Shown piece by piece: positions 1 through 9,414 of a stretch of DNA of 64,000 nucleotides (positions within the stretch are counted from its first letter, which is position 1; each line of letters starts with the position of its first letter). Position numbers and translations under genes: made by a program. The stretch is taken from positions 69,613-133,612 of the forward strand of contig CAYGSU010000002.1 in assembly GCA_964352715.1 (NCBI GenBank). The letters run 5' to 3'. The stretch is from JAVKBW01 sp964352715 (lineage in GTDB: Bacteria > Pseudomonadota > Alphaproteobacteria > UBA8366 > Aestuariispiraceae). Below the pieces are notes generated by a model, which worked only from the letters and a program-made list of their open reading frames with translations, did not search any database and was not told the DNA's origin.

Positions 1-530
1 CTGCGGCGGCGCGCCCAGGCATGTCCTCTGCTGACCGCAACGACCAGCGGATCGGTCTTGTAGGGCACAATATGCAGTTTGGCGCTTTTACCCATTTCGG
101 CCAGAATGCCGACATCGCAGGCTTCCGAATGCAGATCCCGCATGACCGTTTCGGAGTTTCCGAAATTGATCTGCTGCGACACGGTCGGAAAGCGCTGCAC
201 GAAAGCCGCCATCAGTGGCAGCACGCAATAGGGGGCGTCGGCACTGATCTTAAGCCGACCCTTGATCAGCCCCTTGGCCGTGGTCAGCAGCCGGTGTGCT
301 TCAGCTTCGGTTGCAAAGTATTGTTCCGTGATGTCCAGCAGCGCCTTGCCGAAATCTGTCGTTTCGATGGTCCGGCCCGACCGGCGAAAAAGCTGGATGC
401 CGTAGCCGTCCTCCAGCGCGCTGACATGGCTGGACAGCGTTGGCTGCGACAATCTCAGCGCCGTTGCGGCTTTGGTAAAGCTGCCCTGGGTGGCGACGGC
501 GTGAAAGGCGCGAAGCTGTGAATGATTCAT
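1..530 (-). CDS. LysR-family transcriptional regulator (C-terminus cut by window edge)
   Basis: The minus-strand translation begins MNHSQLRAFHAVATQGSF and continues with the LysR winged helix-turn-helix (KAATALRLSQPTLSSHVSAL), then the start of the periplasmic-binding-like effector domain. About 176 codons are visible and the rest lies outside the window. It is divergent from the phosphonate operon with about 115 bp between the starts, the usual place for a LysR regulator of a catabolic operon. It may therefore respond to a phosphonate or its breakdown product; that role is inferred from position only. The start at 530 is the first Met before the HTH. Confidence 0.88.
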   Translation of the reverse strand, partial: MNHSQLRAFHAVATQGSFTKAATALRLSQPTLSSHVSALEDGYGIQLFRRSGRTIETTDFGKALLDITEQYFATEAEAHRLLTTAKGLIKGRLKISADAPYCVLPLMAAFVQRFPTVSQQINFGNSETVMRDLHSEACDVGILAEMGKSAKLHIVPYKTDPLVVAVSRGHAWARRR

Positions 531-601
531 AGATAAAACCTATGACACTAGTCGTTATTATGAATTGGAGAATTGCAACATAACTCCTTTATATTCAAGT
601 C

Positions 602-617
602 CAATCGCAAACGATTG
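602..617. promoter_or_regulatory. Inverted repeat CAATCG-caaa-CGATTG in the lysR-phnW intergenic region
   Basis: A perfect 6-bp inverted repeat with a 4-bp spacer lies 28 bp before the phnW start. It is in the only intergenic region shared by the LysR gene and the phosphonate operon, so it is a candidate operator. It does not match the T-N11-A LysR consensus exactly. Confidence 0.35.
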
Positions 618-644
618 CAGGCCATCTCGCACAGGAGCTTTACA

Positions 645-1805
645 ATGCCGACCGACAGCACCCCTTCCGATCAGCCGTCCCTGTCGCCGACCGGCGACCC
701 CTGGCTGCTGACGCCCGGACCGCTGACCACCTCTCCGGCAGTGAAACAGGCCATGCTGCATGACTATGGATCGCGCGATCACCACCTGATTGCGATCAAC
801 AGAAAGGTTCGCGAACGGCTGGTAGACATCATTCATGGCGGTGACGCTTTTACCTGTGTCCCGTTGCAGGGCAGCGGAACTTTCGTTGTTGAAGCGATGA
901 TCGGCTCCTTCGCGCCGAAGGCGGGTCGTCTTCTGATCCTTGTCAACGGCGCCTATGGCAAGCGGATCGCCAAGATCTGCGACTATATCGGCCGTGATTA
1001 TGTGGTTCAGGAAACGGCTGAAAACGTGCCGGTCGACCCTGACCAACTGGATAAAGCGCTGGCGGCGGACAAGACCATCACGCATGTCGTCGTCGTGCAT
1101 TGCGAAACCACGACGGGCATTCTCAATCCGATTGCGGACGTTGCGAAAGTTGTCGCGGCGCAGGGACGACGATTGCTGATCGATTCAATGAGCGCCTTCG
1201 GGGCGCTGCCGATCGATTCCCGCGAAATACAGTTCGACGCGGTTGTCGCGTCGTCCAACAAGTGCCTCGAAGGAACGCCGGGGATGGGCTATTGCCTCGC
1301 CCGGATCTCCGCGCTCGAGGAAACCAAAGGCAATTCGCCTTCGCTTTCTTTCGATCTGTACGACCAGTGGACGGCAATGGAAAAGACTTCCCAGTGGCGC
1401 TTCACACCGCCGGTGCAGGTAATCGCCGGGTTCAACCAGGCGCTCGATGAATTTGAGGCTGAAGGCGGTGTCGCCGGCCGTGGTGGCCGCTATGCCGACA
1501 ATTGTAAAACGCTGGTCGATGGCATGCGGCAACTCGGTTTCGAGACGCTTCTGCCTGACAATCTGCAGGCGCCGATTATCGTTACCTTTCTGATGCCCGC
1601 TGACCCGGCCTTTGATTTCCAGATATTCTACGATCGTTTGCGCGACCGCGGGTTTGTGATTTATCCCGGCAAGCTTACAGTGGCGGAAACCTTCCGCATC
1701 GGCTGTATCGGCAAGCTGGGGCGCGAACAGATGCAGGGCGTATTGGCGGCGATCGAAAAGACGCTGGGCGAGATGGGTGTATCTAACCTTTCCGCCGCCG
1801 CCTGA
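645..1805 (+). CDS. phnW: 2-aminoethylphosphonate--pyruvate transaminase
   Basis: 386 aa, a class V PLP aminotransferase of the PhnW type. It converts 2-aminoethylphosphonate (AEP) plus pyruvate to phosphonoacetaldehyde plus alanine in the cytosol. The N-terminal motif LLTPGPLTTS and MLHDYGSRD match PhnW, and the PLP-lysine segment SSNKCLEGTPG is present near residue 205. ATG 645 is chosen because AGGAG lies about 8 bp upstream and because the upstream in-frame extension (from 573) is not PhnW-like. It is the first gene of phnW-phnA-phnY, which gives the route AEP to phosphonoacetaldehyde to phosphonoacetate to acetate plus phosphate. Confidence 0.93.
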   Translation: MPTDSTPSDQPSLSPTGDPWLLTPGPLTTSPAVKQAMLHDYGSRDHHLIAINRKVRERLVDIIHGGDAFTCVPLQGSGTFVVEAMIGSFAPKAGRLLILVNGAYGKRIAKICDYIGRDYVVQETAENVPVDPDQLDKALAADKTITHVVVVHCETTTGILNPIADVAKVVAAQGRRLLIDSMSAFGALPIDSREIQFDAVVASSNKCLEGTPGMGYCLARISALEETKGNSPSLSFDLYDQWTAMEKTSQWRFTPPVQVIAGFNQALDEFEAEGGVAGRGGRYADNCKTLVDGMRQLGFETLLPDNLQAPIIVTFLMPADPAFDFQIFYDRLRDRGFVIYPGKLTVAETFRIGCIGKLGREQMQGVLAAIEKTLGEMGVSNLSAAA

Positions 1806-1830
1806 ACAGATTTCCAGGAGAATTGCTACA

Positions 1831-3093
1831 ATGACCAACCATCCCGACAGTATCGAGCTGAATGGCCGCACCTATGCCTGGCCGCAGCAGCCGCTCGTCG
1901 TGATCTGCTGTGACGGCAGTGAACCAGAATACACCGATCGCGCCATGCGAGACGGCACGATGCCCAACCTTAAAAGAATCATGGAACGCGGGGAGGTCCA
2001 TGTCGGCCGCTGCGTCATTCCAAGCTTCACCAACCCGAACAACCTTTCGATCGTCACCGGTCAGCCGCCTTCGGTGCATGGCATTTGCGGGAACTTTCTG
2101 TTCGACAAGGACAGCGGCGAAGAAGTGCTGATGAACGACCCGAAATACCTGCGTGTGCCGACAATCTTCGAAGCGTTCCAGAAGGCCGGCGGCAAGGTTG
2201 CTGTGCTGACTGCCAAGGACAAGCTGCGCCGTCTGCTGGGGCATGGCCTCTCTTTCGGAGATGGGTCGGCCGTCTGCTTTTCGTCCGAGCACGCGGATAA
2301 ATGCACAATGGAAGAAAACGGTATCACCGATGTGCCGCAAATGGTCGGCATGGATGTGCCGGATGTGTATTCCGCCGAACTTTCTGAGTTTGTGTTTGCC
2401 GCCGGGGTAAAGTTGTTGAAATCCATGCAGCCGGACCTGCTGTATCTTTCGACCACCGACTACATCCAGCACAAGTTTGCTCCGGGAACCGATGGCGCGA
2501 ATGCGTTCTACGCGATGATTGACCGGTATCTGGGCGAAATCGATGCGGCGGGTGCGACCTTCGTCTTCACCGCCGATCACGGCATGAGCGCCAAACATAC
2601 GGTCGCCGAAGAACCCGATATCCTGTATCTGCAGGAACTGCTCGACGACTGGTATGGTGCCGGGAAAACCCGTGTGATCCTGCCGATTACCGATCCCTAC
2701 GTCGTTCACCACGGGGCGCTTGGGTCATTCGCCACGGTCTATCTGGAAGACGGTGTCGATTCGGATGCTCTGATCGCCCGACTGCGGCTGCAGGATCTGA
2801 TCGAGGTCGTATACACGCGGGAAGAAGGTTGCCGCGTCTTTGAACTGCCGGAAGACAGGGTCGGTGACATCATCGTCGTTTCCCGTGATTCCAAGGTTCT
2901 TGGAACAACCGCTGAACGGCATGACCTGAGCGGGCTCAAGGAGCCTTTGCGGTCGCATGGCGGCATTTCGGAACAGCGCGTACCGGTTCTTGTGAACCGG
3001 CGGACCAGCGCAATGCCGGAAGGCCTGCGGAATTTCGATGCATTCTTCATTGGCTGTAACAACGTCGTCCTGAAACAGGATGCGGCGGCATAG
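1831..3093 (+). CDS. phnA: Phosphonoacetate hydrolase
   Basis: 420 aa, alkaline phosphatase superfamily. It hydrolyses phosphonoacetate to acetate and phosphate using two zinc ions. Visible metal-site motifs are CCDGSEPEY near residue 29, SFTNPNN with the nucleophilic Thr near residue 67, TTDYIQHKF with Asp and His near 210, TADHGM near 250, and a late GGISE segment near 386 where the last His is expected (RSHGGIS). The start at 1831 has CAGGAG 9-10 bp upstream; 25 bp separate it from phnW. With phnY it makes up the S. meliloti-type phnWAY pathway rather than phosphonatase (PhnX). Confidence 0.92.
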   Translation: MTNHPDSIELNGRTYAWPQQPLVVICCDGSEPEYTDRAMRDGTMPNLKRIMERGEVHVGRCVIPSFTNPNNLSIVTGQPPSVHGICGNFLFDKDSGEEVLMNDPKYLRVPTIFEAFQKAGGKVAVLTAKDKLRRLLGHGLSFGDGSAVCFSSEHADKCTMEENGITDVPQMVGMDVPDVYSAELSEFVFAAGVKLLKSMQPDLLYLSTTDYIQHKFAPGTDGANAFYAMIDRYLGEIDAAGATFVFTADHGMSAKHTVAEEPDILYLQELLDDWYGAGKTRVILPITDPYVVHHGALGSFATVYLEDGVDSDALIARLRLQDLIEVVYTREEGCRVFELPEDRVGDIIVVSRDSKVLGTTAERHDLSGLKEPLRSHGGISEQRVPVLVNRRTSAMPEGLRNFDAFFIGCNNVVLKQDAAA

Positions 3094-3104
3094 GATAGAG
3101 ATTG

Positions 3105-4565
3105 ATGGATACCACCAGCACCAAACGGCCAATCATTCATGAAACAATGCGGATCGGCGGCGAAAAGGTTGACACGACCGAACGCGTGGAAGTGCGCTAC
3201 CCCTATACGAACGAGGTTATCGGTACTGTGCCGGCCGGAACGTCGGCGCATGCAGCGCGCGCTTTCGAGATTGCAGCCGCATACAAGCCAAAGCTGAGCC
3301 GTTACGAACGGCAGCAGATTCTGTTTCGCGCGGCTGAGCTGATCCGCTCGCGCCGCGAAAGCCTTGCCGAGGTGCTGACGCTTGAACTGGGTATCTGCAA
3401 CCAGCACGCTCTGTATGAAACGGGCCGGGCCTATGACGTGTTCACATTAGCCGGTCAGTTGGCGATCCTCGATGACGGGCAGATATTTTCCTGCGACCTG
3501 ACACCGCAGGGCAAGGAACGGAAAATCTATACGAAGCGTGAACCGCTGAACGCCATATCGGCGATCACGCCATTCAACCACCCGCTCAACATGGTTTCCC
3601 ACAAGATTGCACCGTCCATTGCGACCAATAACTGCATGGTCTGCAAGCCGACCGAACTGACGCCGCTGACCGCGATCAGCCTTGCAGACATTCTCTACGA
3701 AGCCGGCCTGCCGCCGGAAATGTTCCAGATCGTGACCGGCATGCCGCAGGATATCGGTGACGAGATGATCACCAACGAGAACATCGACATCATCACCTTC
3801 ACCGGCGGCGTAAAGGTCGGCAAGATGATCGCCGAAAAGGCCGGCTATAAACGCGCGGCGCTTGAACTGGGCGGCAACGACCCGCTGATCGTGCTGAACG
3901 ATCTGTCGGATGTCGATCTGGAAAAAGCCGCAACGATTGCCGTTGCCGGGGCGACCGGTAATTCCGGCCAGCGCTGCACGGCGATCAAGCGCATCCTGGT
4001 TCAGGAAGATGTTGCGGAACGGTTCGTGCCGCTGGTTCTGGAACGGGCAAAGAAGATAAAGTTCGGGGATCCGCAGGATCCGGAAACCCAGCTTGGCTGT
4101 GTGATCCATGCCGAAGCGGCTGCCCTGTTCGAGGCTCGCGTCTATGCGGCGGAAAAGCAGGGGGCGAAAGTTCTGTATGATCCAGGCCGCAAGGGCGCCC
4201 TGTTGCCGCCAATCGTTGTCGACCATGTGCCGCATGAATCAGAGCTGGTCTATGAAGAGACATTCGGCCCCATCGTCCCCATTGTGCGGGTGCCGAACGA
4301 TGACGAACAGGTCATGGCGATTTCCAATTCGACGCCCTTTGGTCTCTCCGCCGGCGTCTGCACCAACCGGCTTGACCGCATCACCGCCTTCATCGACGGG
4401 CTGGATGTCGGCACGGTCAATATCTGGGAACAGCCCGGATACCGGATCGAGATGTCGCCCTTCGGCGGGGTCAAGGATTCCGGTAACGGCGTTAAGGAAG
4501 GCGTGCTGGAAGCGATGAAATTCTTCACCAATGTGAAGACCTATTCGCTGCCCTGGCCGGTTTGA
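3105..4565 (+). CDS. phnY: Phosphonoacetaldehyde dehydrogenase (NAD+)
   Basis: 486 aa, aldehyde dehydrogenase superfamily. It oxidises phosphonoacetaldehyde to phosphonoacetate, the substrate of the gene upstream. Visible features are the nucleotide-binding segment ITPFNHPLNM, the general-base Glu254 in LELGGNDPL, the catalytic Cys291 in GQRCTAIKR and the ETFGPI motif. ATG 3105 is preferred to the TTG one codon earlier; there is an 11-bp gap after phnA. Identification as PhnY rests on the phnWA context as well as on the ALDH motifs. Confidence 0.9.
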   Translation: MDTTSTKRPIIHETMRIGGEKVDTTERVEVRYPYTNEVIGTVPAGTSAHAARAFEIAAAYKPKLSRYERQQILFRAAELIRSRRESLAEVLTLELGICNQHALYETGRAYDVFTLAGQLAILDDGQIFSCDLTPQGKERKIYTKREPLNAISAITPFNHPLNMVSHKIAPSIATNNCMVCKPTELTPLTAISLADILYEAGLPPEMFQIVTGMPQDIGDEMITNENIDIITFTGGVKVGKMIAEKAGYKRAALELGGNDPLIVLNDLSDVDLEKAATIAVAGATGNSGQRCTAIKRILVQEDVAERFVPLVLERAKKIKFGDPQDPETQLGCVIHAEAAALFEARVYAAEKQGAKVLYDPGRKGALLPPIVVDHVPHESELVYEETFGPIVPIVRVPNDDEQVMAISNSTPFGLSAGVCTNRLDRITAFIDGLDVGTVNIWEQPGYRIEMSPFGGVKDSGNGVKEGVLEAMKFFTNVKTYSLPWPV

Positions 4566-4702
4566 CCGGAGACCGGTGAAGCGCGTTCCTGCGGGCTTGA
4601 TTTCCCCTGAAATGGGGGCAGACTGGAATTGTGCGATCCAATCGTCACTGGTAGACGGATGCTGCAATACAGTCTCCATGCATTTCAGAGAGGCCAGAAA
4701 TC

Positions 4703-5926
4703 GTGACCGATCCGTTTGTTATTATCGGGGCAAGCCATGCAGGCGTTTCGCTGGCGGGTACATTGCGCAAGAAGGGCTGGACTGACGGTATCGTCATGCT
4801 CGAACGGCAGACCGGTACGCCGATCCAGCGACCGCCTCTTTCAAAATCTGCATTGAAGGACGACTGGCCGGAGGACCGGAACTACATCCAGTCGGCCGAC
4901 TGGTACGGAAAACAGGATATCGATCTCAGGACAGGCGTTTCGGTGACGGGAATCGATCCGTTGAACCGTACGGTTACGACAGATAGCGGTGAGAGTTTCG
5001 TTTTTTCCCGGTTGGCGCTTGCGACCGGGGCCAGCCCGCGCCGGTTGAACTGTCCGGGGCATGACCTTCCGGGTATTCATTATGTTCGAACGTTGGGCGA
5101 TGCCTATGCCTTACGGGATGATCTGCGTTCGGCAACGAATGTCGTTGTGGTCGGCGGTGGGTATATCGGTCTGGAAGCCGCAGCATGCATGCGCGATATG
5201 GGCAAGACTGTCACGGTGATTGAAATGGAAGACCGGCTGCTGGCCCGGGTGGCCACGCCGGAAACATCCGCCTTTTTCGAACGTCTGCATGAAAGCCATG
5301 GCGTAAAGCTGGTGAAGGGGCTTGGCACATCGGCGCTCGAAGGGCACGGGCGGGTCGAGCAGGTTGTTTTGACCAATGGCGACCGGATCGCGGCGGATGT
5401 CGTTGTTGTCGGTATCGGCGTTATTCCGGATCTGGAGTTGCTGGAAGACCTTGGCGAAACCAACGTCAACGGCGTTGCGGTCAACCGGAACTGTCAGACC
5501 AAACATCCGGAAATCTACGCCATTGGCGATATCGCCAAACTCGACTGGCCGTTCGCCTCGATGCGGGTGGAATCCATCCACAATGCACAATACACGGCAT
5601 CGCTGGCGGCGCATCACGCCCTGAATATCCAACGACCGGATTATGAGACGCCCTGGTTCTGGTCGGACCAGCACGGTGGCAAGCTGCAATCCGTCGGCGT
5701 TCCGATGGCGTGGGATGAAGTGGTCTGGCGCGATGGCGACGGGCCGGAATCCGGCGCGGCCTTTTCGTTTCGTGAAGGACAGCTTGTTTCTGTCGAAGCG
5801 TTCAACCTAGTGCCGGCCTTCATGCTCGGCAAGAAGCTGTTCGCCGGACTGAGCGATGTCACCAAGGCCGAGATCGAGGATCCGGCTTCCGATCTTCGCG
5901 CGCTGATGAAACGCAAACCTGCCTGA
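4703..5926 (+). CDS. FAD/NAD(P)-dependent ferredoxin/rubredoxin reductase-type oxidoreductase
   Basis: 407 aa. It has an N-terminal FAD Rossmann motif (VIIGASHAGVSLAGTLRKKG, here GxSxxG), a central NAD(P) motif (VVVVGGGYIGLEAAACM, near residue 150) and the second FAD motif ending in YAIGDIA near residue 275. The layout is that of ferredoxin reductases serving Rieske oxygenases or P450s. It starts with GTG, 137 bp after phnY on the same strand. No ferredoxin or oxygenase is adjacent, so its electron acceptor is unknown. It may support the flavoprotein next to it or an oxidative step on a substituted phosphonate. Confidence 0.82.
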   Translation: MTDPFVIIGASHAGVSLAGTLRKKGWTDGIVMLERQTGTPIQRPPLSKSALKDDWPEDRNYIQSADWYGKQDIDLRTGVSVTGIDPLNRTVTTDSGESFVFSRLALATGASPRRLNCPGHDLPGIHYVRTLGDAYALRDDLRSATNVVVVGGGYIGLEAAACMRDMGKTVTVIEMEDRLLARVATPETSAFFERLHESHGVKLVKGLGTSALEGHGRVEQVVLTNGDRIAADVVVVGIGVIPDLELLEDLGETNVNGVAVNRNCQTKHPEIYAIGDIAKLDWPFASMRVESIHNAQYTASLAAHHALNIQRPDYETPWFWSDQHGGKLQSVGVPMAWDEVVWRDGDGPESGAAFSFREGQLVSVEAFNLVPAFMLGKKLFAGLSDVTKAEIEDPASDLRALMKRKPA

Positions 5927-5946
5927 CCGTAGGAAACCCTACCGCC

Positions 5947-7167
5947 ATGTCGCCTTCACCTATCATCAGTACGCCGGCCCGATCACGATATGATGTCGTT
6001 ATCGTTGGTGGCGCGATACTCGGCTCGTCGGTGGCGTGGTTTCTGACCGACAACCCGGATTTCGACGGATCGATCCTGGTCGTGGAACGCGATTTCGATT
6101 ATCGGTTCGCGTCGACATCGCATACGAATAGCTGCATCCGGCAGCAGTTCTCGCAGGAAATCAATGTCAGGATTTCTCAGTTCGGGGCCGACTTCATCAA
6201 GAACTTCCGGTCTTTCATGGGCAATGATGGGCGCGTTCCCGAGCTTACCCTGCAGTCATTCGGCTATCTGTTCCTAGCCGGCAGCGAGGATTTTGCCGAA
6301 GTGCTGCGGGAAAACCAGACAATGCAGGCGGCCTGTGGCGCAGGAACAAGAATATTGTCGGTCGAGGATATCCGGCAGGCGTATCCGTTCTATGCGCTCG
6401 ACGATATCGTCCTGGGCAGCCACAACCCGGTCAACGAAGGGTATTTCGACGGCAACACGATGTTCGACTGGTTCAAACGATCGGCGCGGGAACGCGGGGC
6501 CGAGTATATCCACAATGAAGTTGTCGCAATGACCCGCGACAAGACCGGACAGCGTGTCGAAAGCATAACCCTGAAGTCCGGCGAAACGATTGCATGCGGC
6601 ACGGTGGTGAATGCCTCCGGCCCGCGTGCAGCGCTGACATCGCGCATGGCCGGCATCGACATTCCGGTCGAACCCAGAAAGCGCTACACCTTTGTATTCG
6701 ATGCGGAAACACCGCTGGATCGCGACCTGCCACTGACGATTGATCCGTCCGGTGTCCATATGCGCACTGACGGGGCGTATTATATGGCCGGGTGCCCGCC
6801 TGACGACGATCCGGCGGTCGAATTCACGGATTTCCAGGAAGATCACAGCCTTTGGGAAGAAAAGGCATGGCCCGCCATAGCAACGCGAATTCCTCAGTTC
6901 GAAGCGATCAAGCTGGTGAATTCCTGGGTAGGTCATTACGCCTACAACACGTTCGACCAGAACGCGATTGTCGGGCCTCATCCCGATGTCGGTAACTTCA
7001 TGTTCGTGAATGGCTTTTCCGGGCACGGATTGCAACAATCGCCGGCGATGGGGCGGGGAACGGCCGAATACATCATCCACGGTGGGTATCGGACGCTTGA
7101 TCTGACGCCGCTTGGCTTTTCCCGGACATTGCAGGCAAGAAGCACGGTCGAGAAGGCCGTGATCTGA
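5947..7167 (+). CDS. FAD-dependent oxidoreductase, DAO/glycine oxidase family
   Basis: 406 aa. The N-terminal dinucleotide motif VVIVGGAILGSSVAWFL is near residue 18, and the C-terminal segment NGFSGHGLQQSPAMGRG is typical of sarcosine/glycine oxidase-like enzymes (GHG near residue 360). The family oxidises secondary or primary amines. FAD enzymes of this kind recur in AEP catabolic clusters (called PbfC/PbfD), where they act on N-methyl-AEP or hydroxylated AEP. An analogous job feeding AEP to PhnW is inferred here. It lies 20 bp after the reductase, probably in the same transcript. Confidence 0.82.
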   Translation: MSPSPIISTPARSRYDVVIVGGAILGSSVAWFLTDNPDFDGSILVVERDFDYRFASTSHTNSCIRQQFSQEINVRISQFGADFIKNFRSFMGNDGRVPELTLQSFGYLFLAGSEDFAEVLRENQTMQAACGAGTRILSVEDIRQAYPFYALDDIVLGSHNPVNEGYFDGNTMFDWFKRSARERGAEYIHNEVVAMTRDKTGQRVESITLKSGETIACGTVVNASGPRAALTSRMAGIDIPVEPRKRYTFVFDAETPLDRDLPLTIDPSGVHMRTDGAYYMAGCPPDDDPAVEFTDFQEDHSLWEEKAWPAIATRIPQFEAIKLVNSWVGHYAYNTFDQNAIVGPHPDVGNFMFVNGFSGHGLQQSPAMGRGTAEYIIHGGYRTLDLTPLGFSRTLQARSTVEKAVI

Positions 7168-7201
7168 CCCCGTTTCTCTTGCGAAGGAAATAGCAACGCC
7201 C

Positions 7202-8425
7202 GTGGCAATCGCCCAATCAACGTCCGAGGTGCCGGCATATACGCGAAGACAGTCAGTGCTGATCATGGTCAGCGCGATGTTGCTGTCGATGATTCTGGGA
7301 TCAATCCATGCGTTTTCGGTCTTGTTGCCGGCGATGGAAACGACATTCGGTGCAAGTCGGACCCAGGCCAGCCTGACCTATTCCTTTGCACTGATCGCCC
7401 TTGCGATTGCCGTTCTGGTCGGCCATCGCGCCTATGCGAAAGTGCGGCCCGCAATCTTCGTGGCGGGGACCGGCCTGCTGGCGGCGGCCGGGTGTCTTGT
7501 CGCCGGGTTCGGCGGTTCGCTCGCCATGAGCTGGATTGGCTACAGCCTGCTGTTTGGCGCGGCTAATGGGCTCGGATACGGCTATGCTTTGCAGTTCTCT
7601 GGACAGGCCGTGCCGTCGAATAACGGATTTGCCATGGGCGCCGTTACCGCCGCCTATGCCGTCGGTGCGGTTGTTGCGCCGGTTCCGCTGTCGCTTGCTC
7701 TTCAGGCGGGCGGCTGGCCCGGTGCACTTGGTCTGATGGCCGTGGCCGTGGTGGCTGTCGCTGCGACAAGTGCGCTGTTGCTGGCCCTGTCCGGCGCAAT
7801 GTATGGCCATGTGCAGTCGGTACAGGCCGACGGCGCCATGACAATCAAGGGGAAAACCGTCGCGATTCTGTGGTTTGCTTATGCCTGTTCGGTAACGGCG
7901 GGACTGATGGCAATCGGCCATGCCACGGGAATCGCCAGAACGTCGGGCGTTGACGATTGGTGGGTCGTCGCCGCGCCGATCATCATTGCACTGTCCAATA
8001 TGGTCGGCAGTATCCTGTGCGGGGTTCTGCTGGACAGAATTCCGGGTCGGCCGATCCTGTGCAGCCTTGCGATTGTTTCGTCCGGTGCGCTGTTCGCCAT
8101 GGCTGTCTTTGGCGGTATGGGAATTACGATGATGGGGCTGGCCATCGTCGGCTTTATCTATGGCGGCACGATATCGGTCTATCCGGCGTTTATTTCCAAG
8201 TGTTTTGGCGTCGCCACTGGCACGGTTGTCTACGGCAGGGTGTTTACGGCCTGGGCGGCGGCCGGGCTGCTTGGTCCGGCCAGCGCCGGCATTTTGTTCG
8301 ATCTATACGCTGATTACAGCATCGCCTTGGCGGTGGCGGGCGTAATTGGGCTCGGCGCGCTGATCGTGGTGAAGATGCCGGACGGCAAAGCCGGACAGGT
8401 GGGTCAGGTGGTCGAGGACATGTAA
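7202..8425 (+). CDS. MFS transporter (about 12 TM), candidate phosphonate-related permease
   Basis: 407 aa, hydrophobic throughout with about 12 predicted membrane segments. The N-terminus runs MLLSMILGSIHAFSVLLPAM and there is a glycine-rich helix near LLFGAANGLGYGYAL. It resembles OFA/CynX-like major facilitator proteins. The start is GTG 7202, 34 bp after the DAO enzyme and on the same strand. No PhnCDE ABC importer genes are present, so this permease is the only visible transporter of the cluster. Its substrate is not known; AEP or a derivative is inferred from context. Confidence 0.85.
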   Translation: MAIAQSTSEVPAYTRRQSVLIMVSAMLLSMILGSIHAFSVLLPAMETTFGASRTQASLTYSFALIALAIAVLVGHRAYAKVRPAIFVAGTGLLAAAGCLVAGFGGSLAMSWIGYSLLFGAANGLGYGYALQFSGQAVPSNNGFAMGAVTAAYAVGAVVAPVPLSLALQAGGWPGALGLMAVAVVAVAATSALLLALSGAMYGHVQSVQADGAMTIKGKTVAILWFAYACSVTAGLMAIGHATGIARTSGVDDWWVVAAPIIIALSNMVGSILCGVLLDRIPGRPILCSLAIVSSGALFAMAVFGGMGITMMGLAIVGFIYGGTISVYPAFISKCFGVATGTVVYGRVFTAWAAAGLLGPASAGILFDLYADYSIALAVAGVIGLGALIVVKMPDGKAGQVGQVVEDM

Positions 8426-8462
8426 TGGCGAATTCGGTCTGCTGATGTTCCGGTGCTGATGG

Positions 8463-9236
8463 TCAGCTTCGGGCGCTGGCCATTGTAACACCGCCATCGA
8501 CGATAATAGTTTGTCCCGTAATGAAAGCGCCGGCGGGGGCGGCGAGGCAGACTGCTACGCCGGAAATATCGTCCGGCTCGCCGATGCGACCCAACGGATA
8601 AACCGCCTCGACCTTTTTCAGGCGCTCGGGGTCTTCCCATAACGCTCTGGCGAAGTCTGTCTTGACCAGGCCGGGTGCAATGCAATTGACCCTTATGTTC
8701 TTCTTGCCCCAACCAACGGCCAGACTGCGCGCCATCGACCCGACGGCGGCTTTCGACATGCCATACGCGCCGATATCATCGGTGCCGCGAATGCCGGCGA
8801 CGCTGTGCAGCAGAATGACCGCACCGCCGCCTCGTTCCGCCATTTCAGGCAACACGGCTTTGCAAAGCCAGAGATTGGATTTTAGGTTGGTGTCGATGAT
8901 CTTGTTGAAGGCAGGTTCTTCGACATCGGTGATTGGACCGTAGTGCGGGTTTGTTGCGGCGTTGCCGACAAGAATATCGATGCCACCAAAGGCTTTTCTC
9001 GCTTCGCCAACCATGTGGTCGATATCGGCGAGACTTGAAATATTGCAGGCGATTGCAATTGCCTTGCCGCCGGCTTTGGTAATTTCCTCGACAACTTCGT
9101 TGCAGGCTTCGATCTTGCGGCTGGTCACCACGACACGCGCACCGGCTTCCGCCATGCGGAATGCAATTGCACGACCGATCCCTCTCGATCCGCCTGTTAC
9201 AATCGCTGTTTTATCCTTCAGGCTGAACAGATCCAT
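8463..9236 (-). CDS. SDR-family oxidoreductase
   Basis: 257 aa classical short-chain dehydrogenase. It has the cofactor motif TGGSRGIGRAIA at residues 15-26, NAATN (equivalent of NNAG) near residue 92, catalytic Ser in LLHSVAG and YGMSK for Tyr/Lys near residue 160, and the C-terminal PGLVKTDFA. It is convergent with the MFS gene and 37 bp from it. The substrate is not predictable from sequence. It starts 78 bp before the first assembly gap, so its promoter is incomplete here. Confidence 0.88.
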   Translation of the reverse strand: MDLFSLKDKTAIVTGGSRGIGRAIAFRMAEAGARVVVTSRKIEACNEVVEEITKAGGKAIAIACNISSLADIDHMVGEARKAFGGIDILVGNAATNPHYGPITDVEEPAFNKIIDTNLKSNLWLCKAVLPEMAERGGGAVILLHSVAGIRGTDDIGAYGMSKAAVGSMARSLAVGWGKKNIRVNCIAPGLVKTDFARALWEDPERLKKVEAVYPLGRIGEPDDISGVAVCLAAPAGAFITGQTIIVDGGVTMASARS

Positions 9237-9314
9237 CTTGTTTTCTCGCTCTGGTATTTGCGTTGTTTCGCGGGAAGCCTAGCAATCGTATCTCGTTCGG
9301 CAAGTAAAATGCGG

Positions 9315-9414
9315 NNNNNNNNNNNNNNNNNNNNNNNNNNNNNNNNNNNNNNNNNNNNNNNNNNNNNNNNNNNNNNNNNNNNNNNNNNNNNNNNNNNNNN
9401 NNNNNNNNNNNNNN
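9315..9414. other. Assembly gap (100 N)
   Basis: Exactly 100 consecutive N, the conventional filler for a scaffold join of unknown length. Sequence on the two sides may not be adjacent by the distance shown. Confidence 0.99.

Noticed and set aside
573..644. Upstream in-frame extension of phnW
   Set aside because: The extra residues are not PhnW-like, and the AGGAG before ATG 645 fits the shorter protein.
6274..7266. 330-codon minus-strand frame opposite the DAO gene
   Set aside because: It is the antisense shadow of a well-supported FAD oxidase; no family features of its own.
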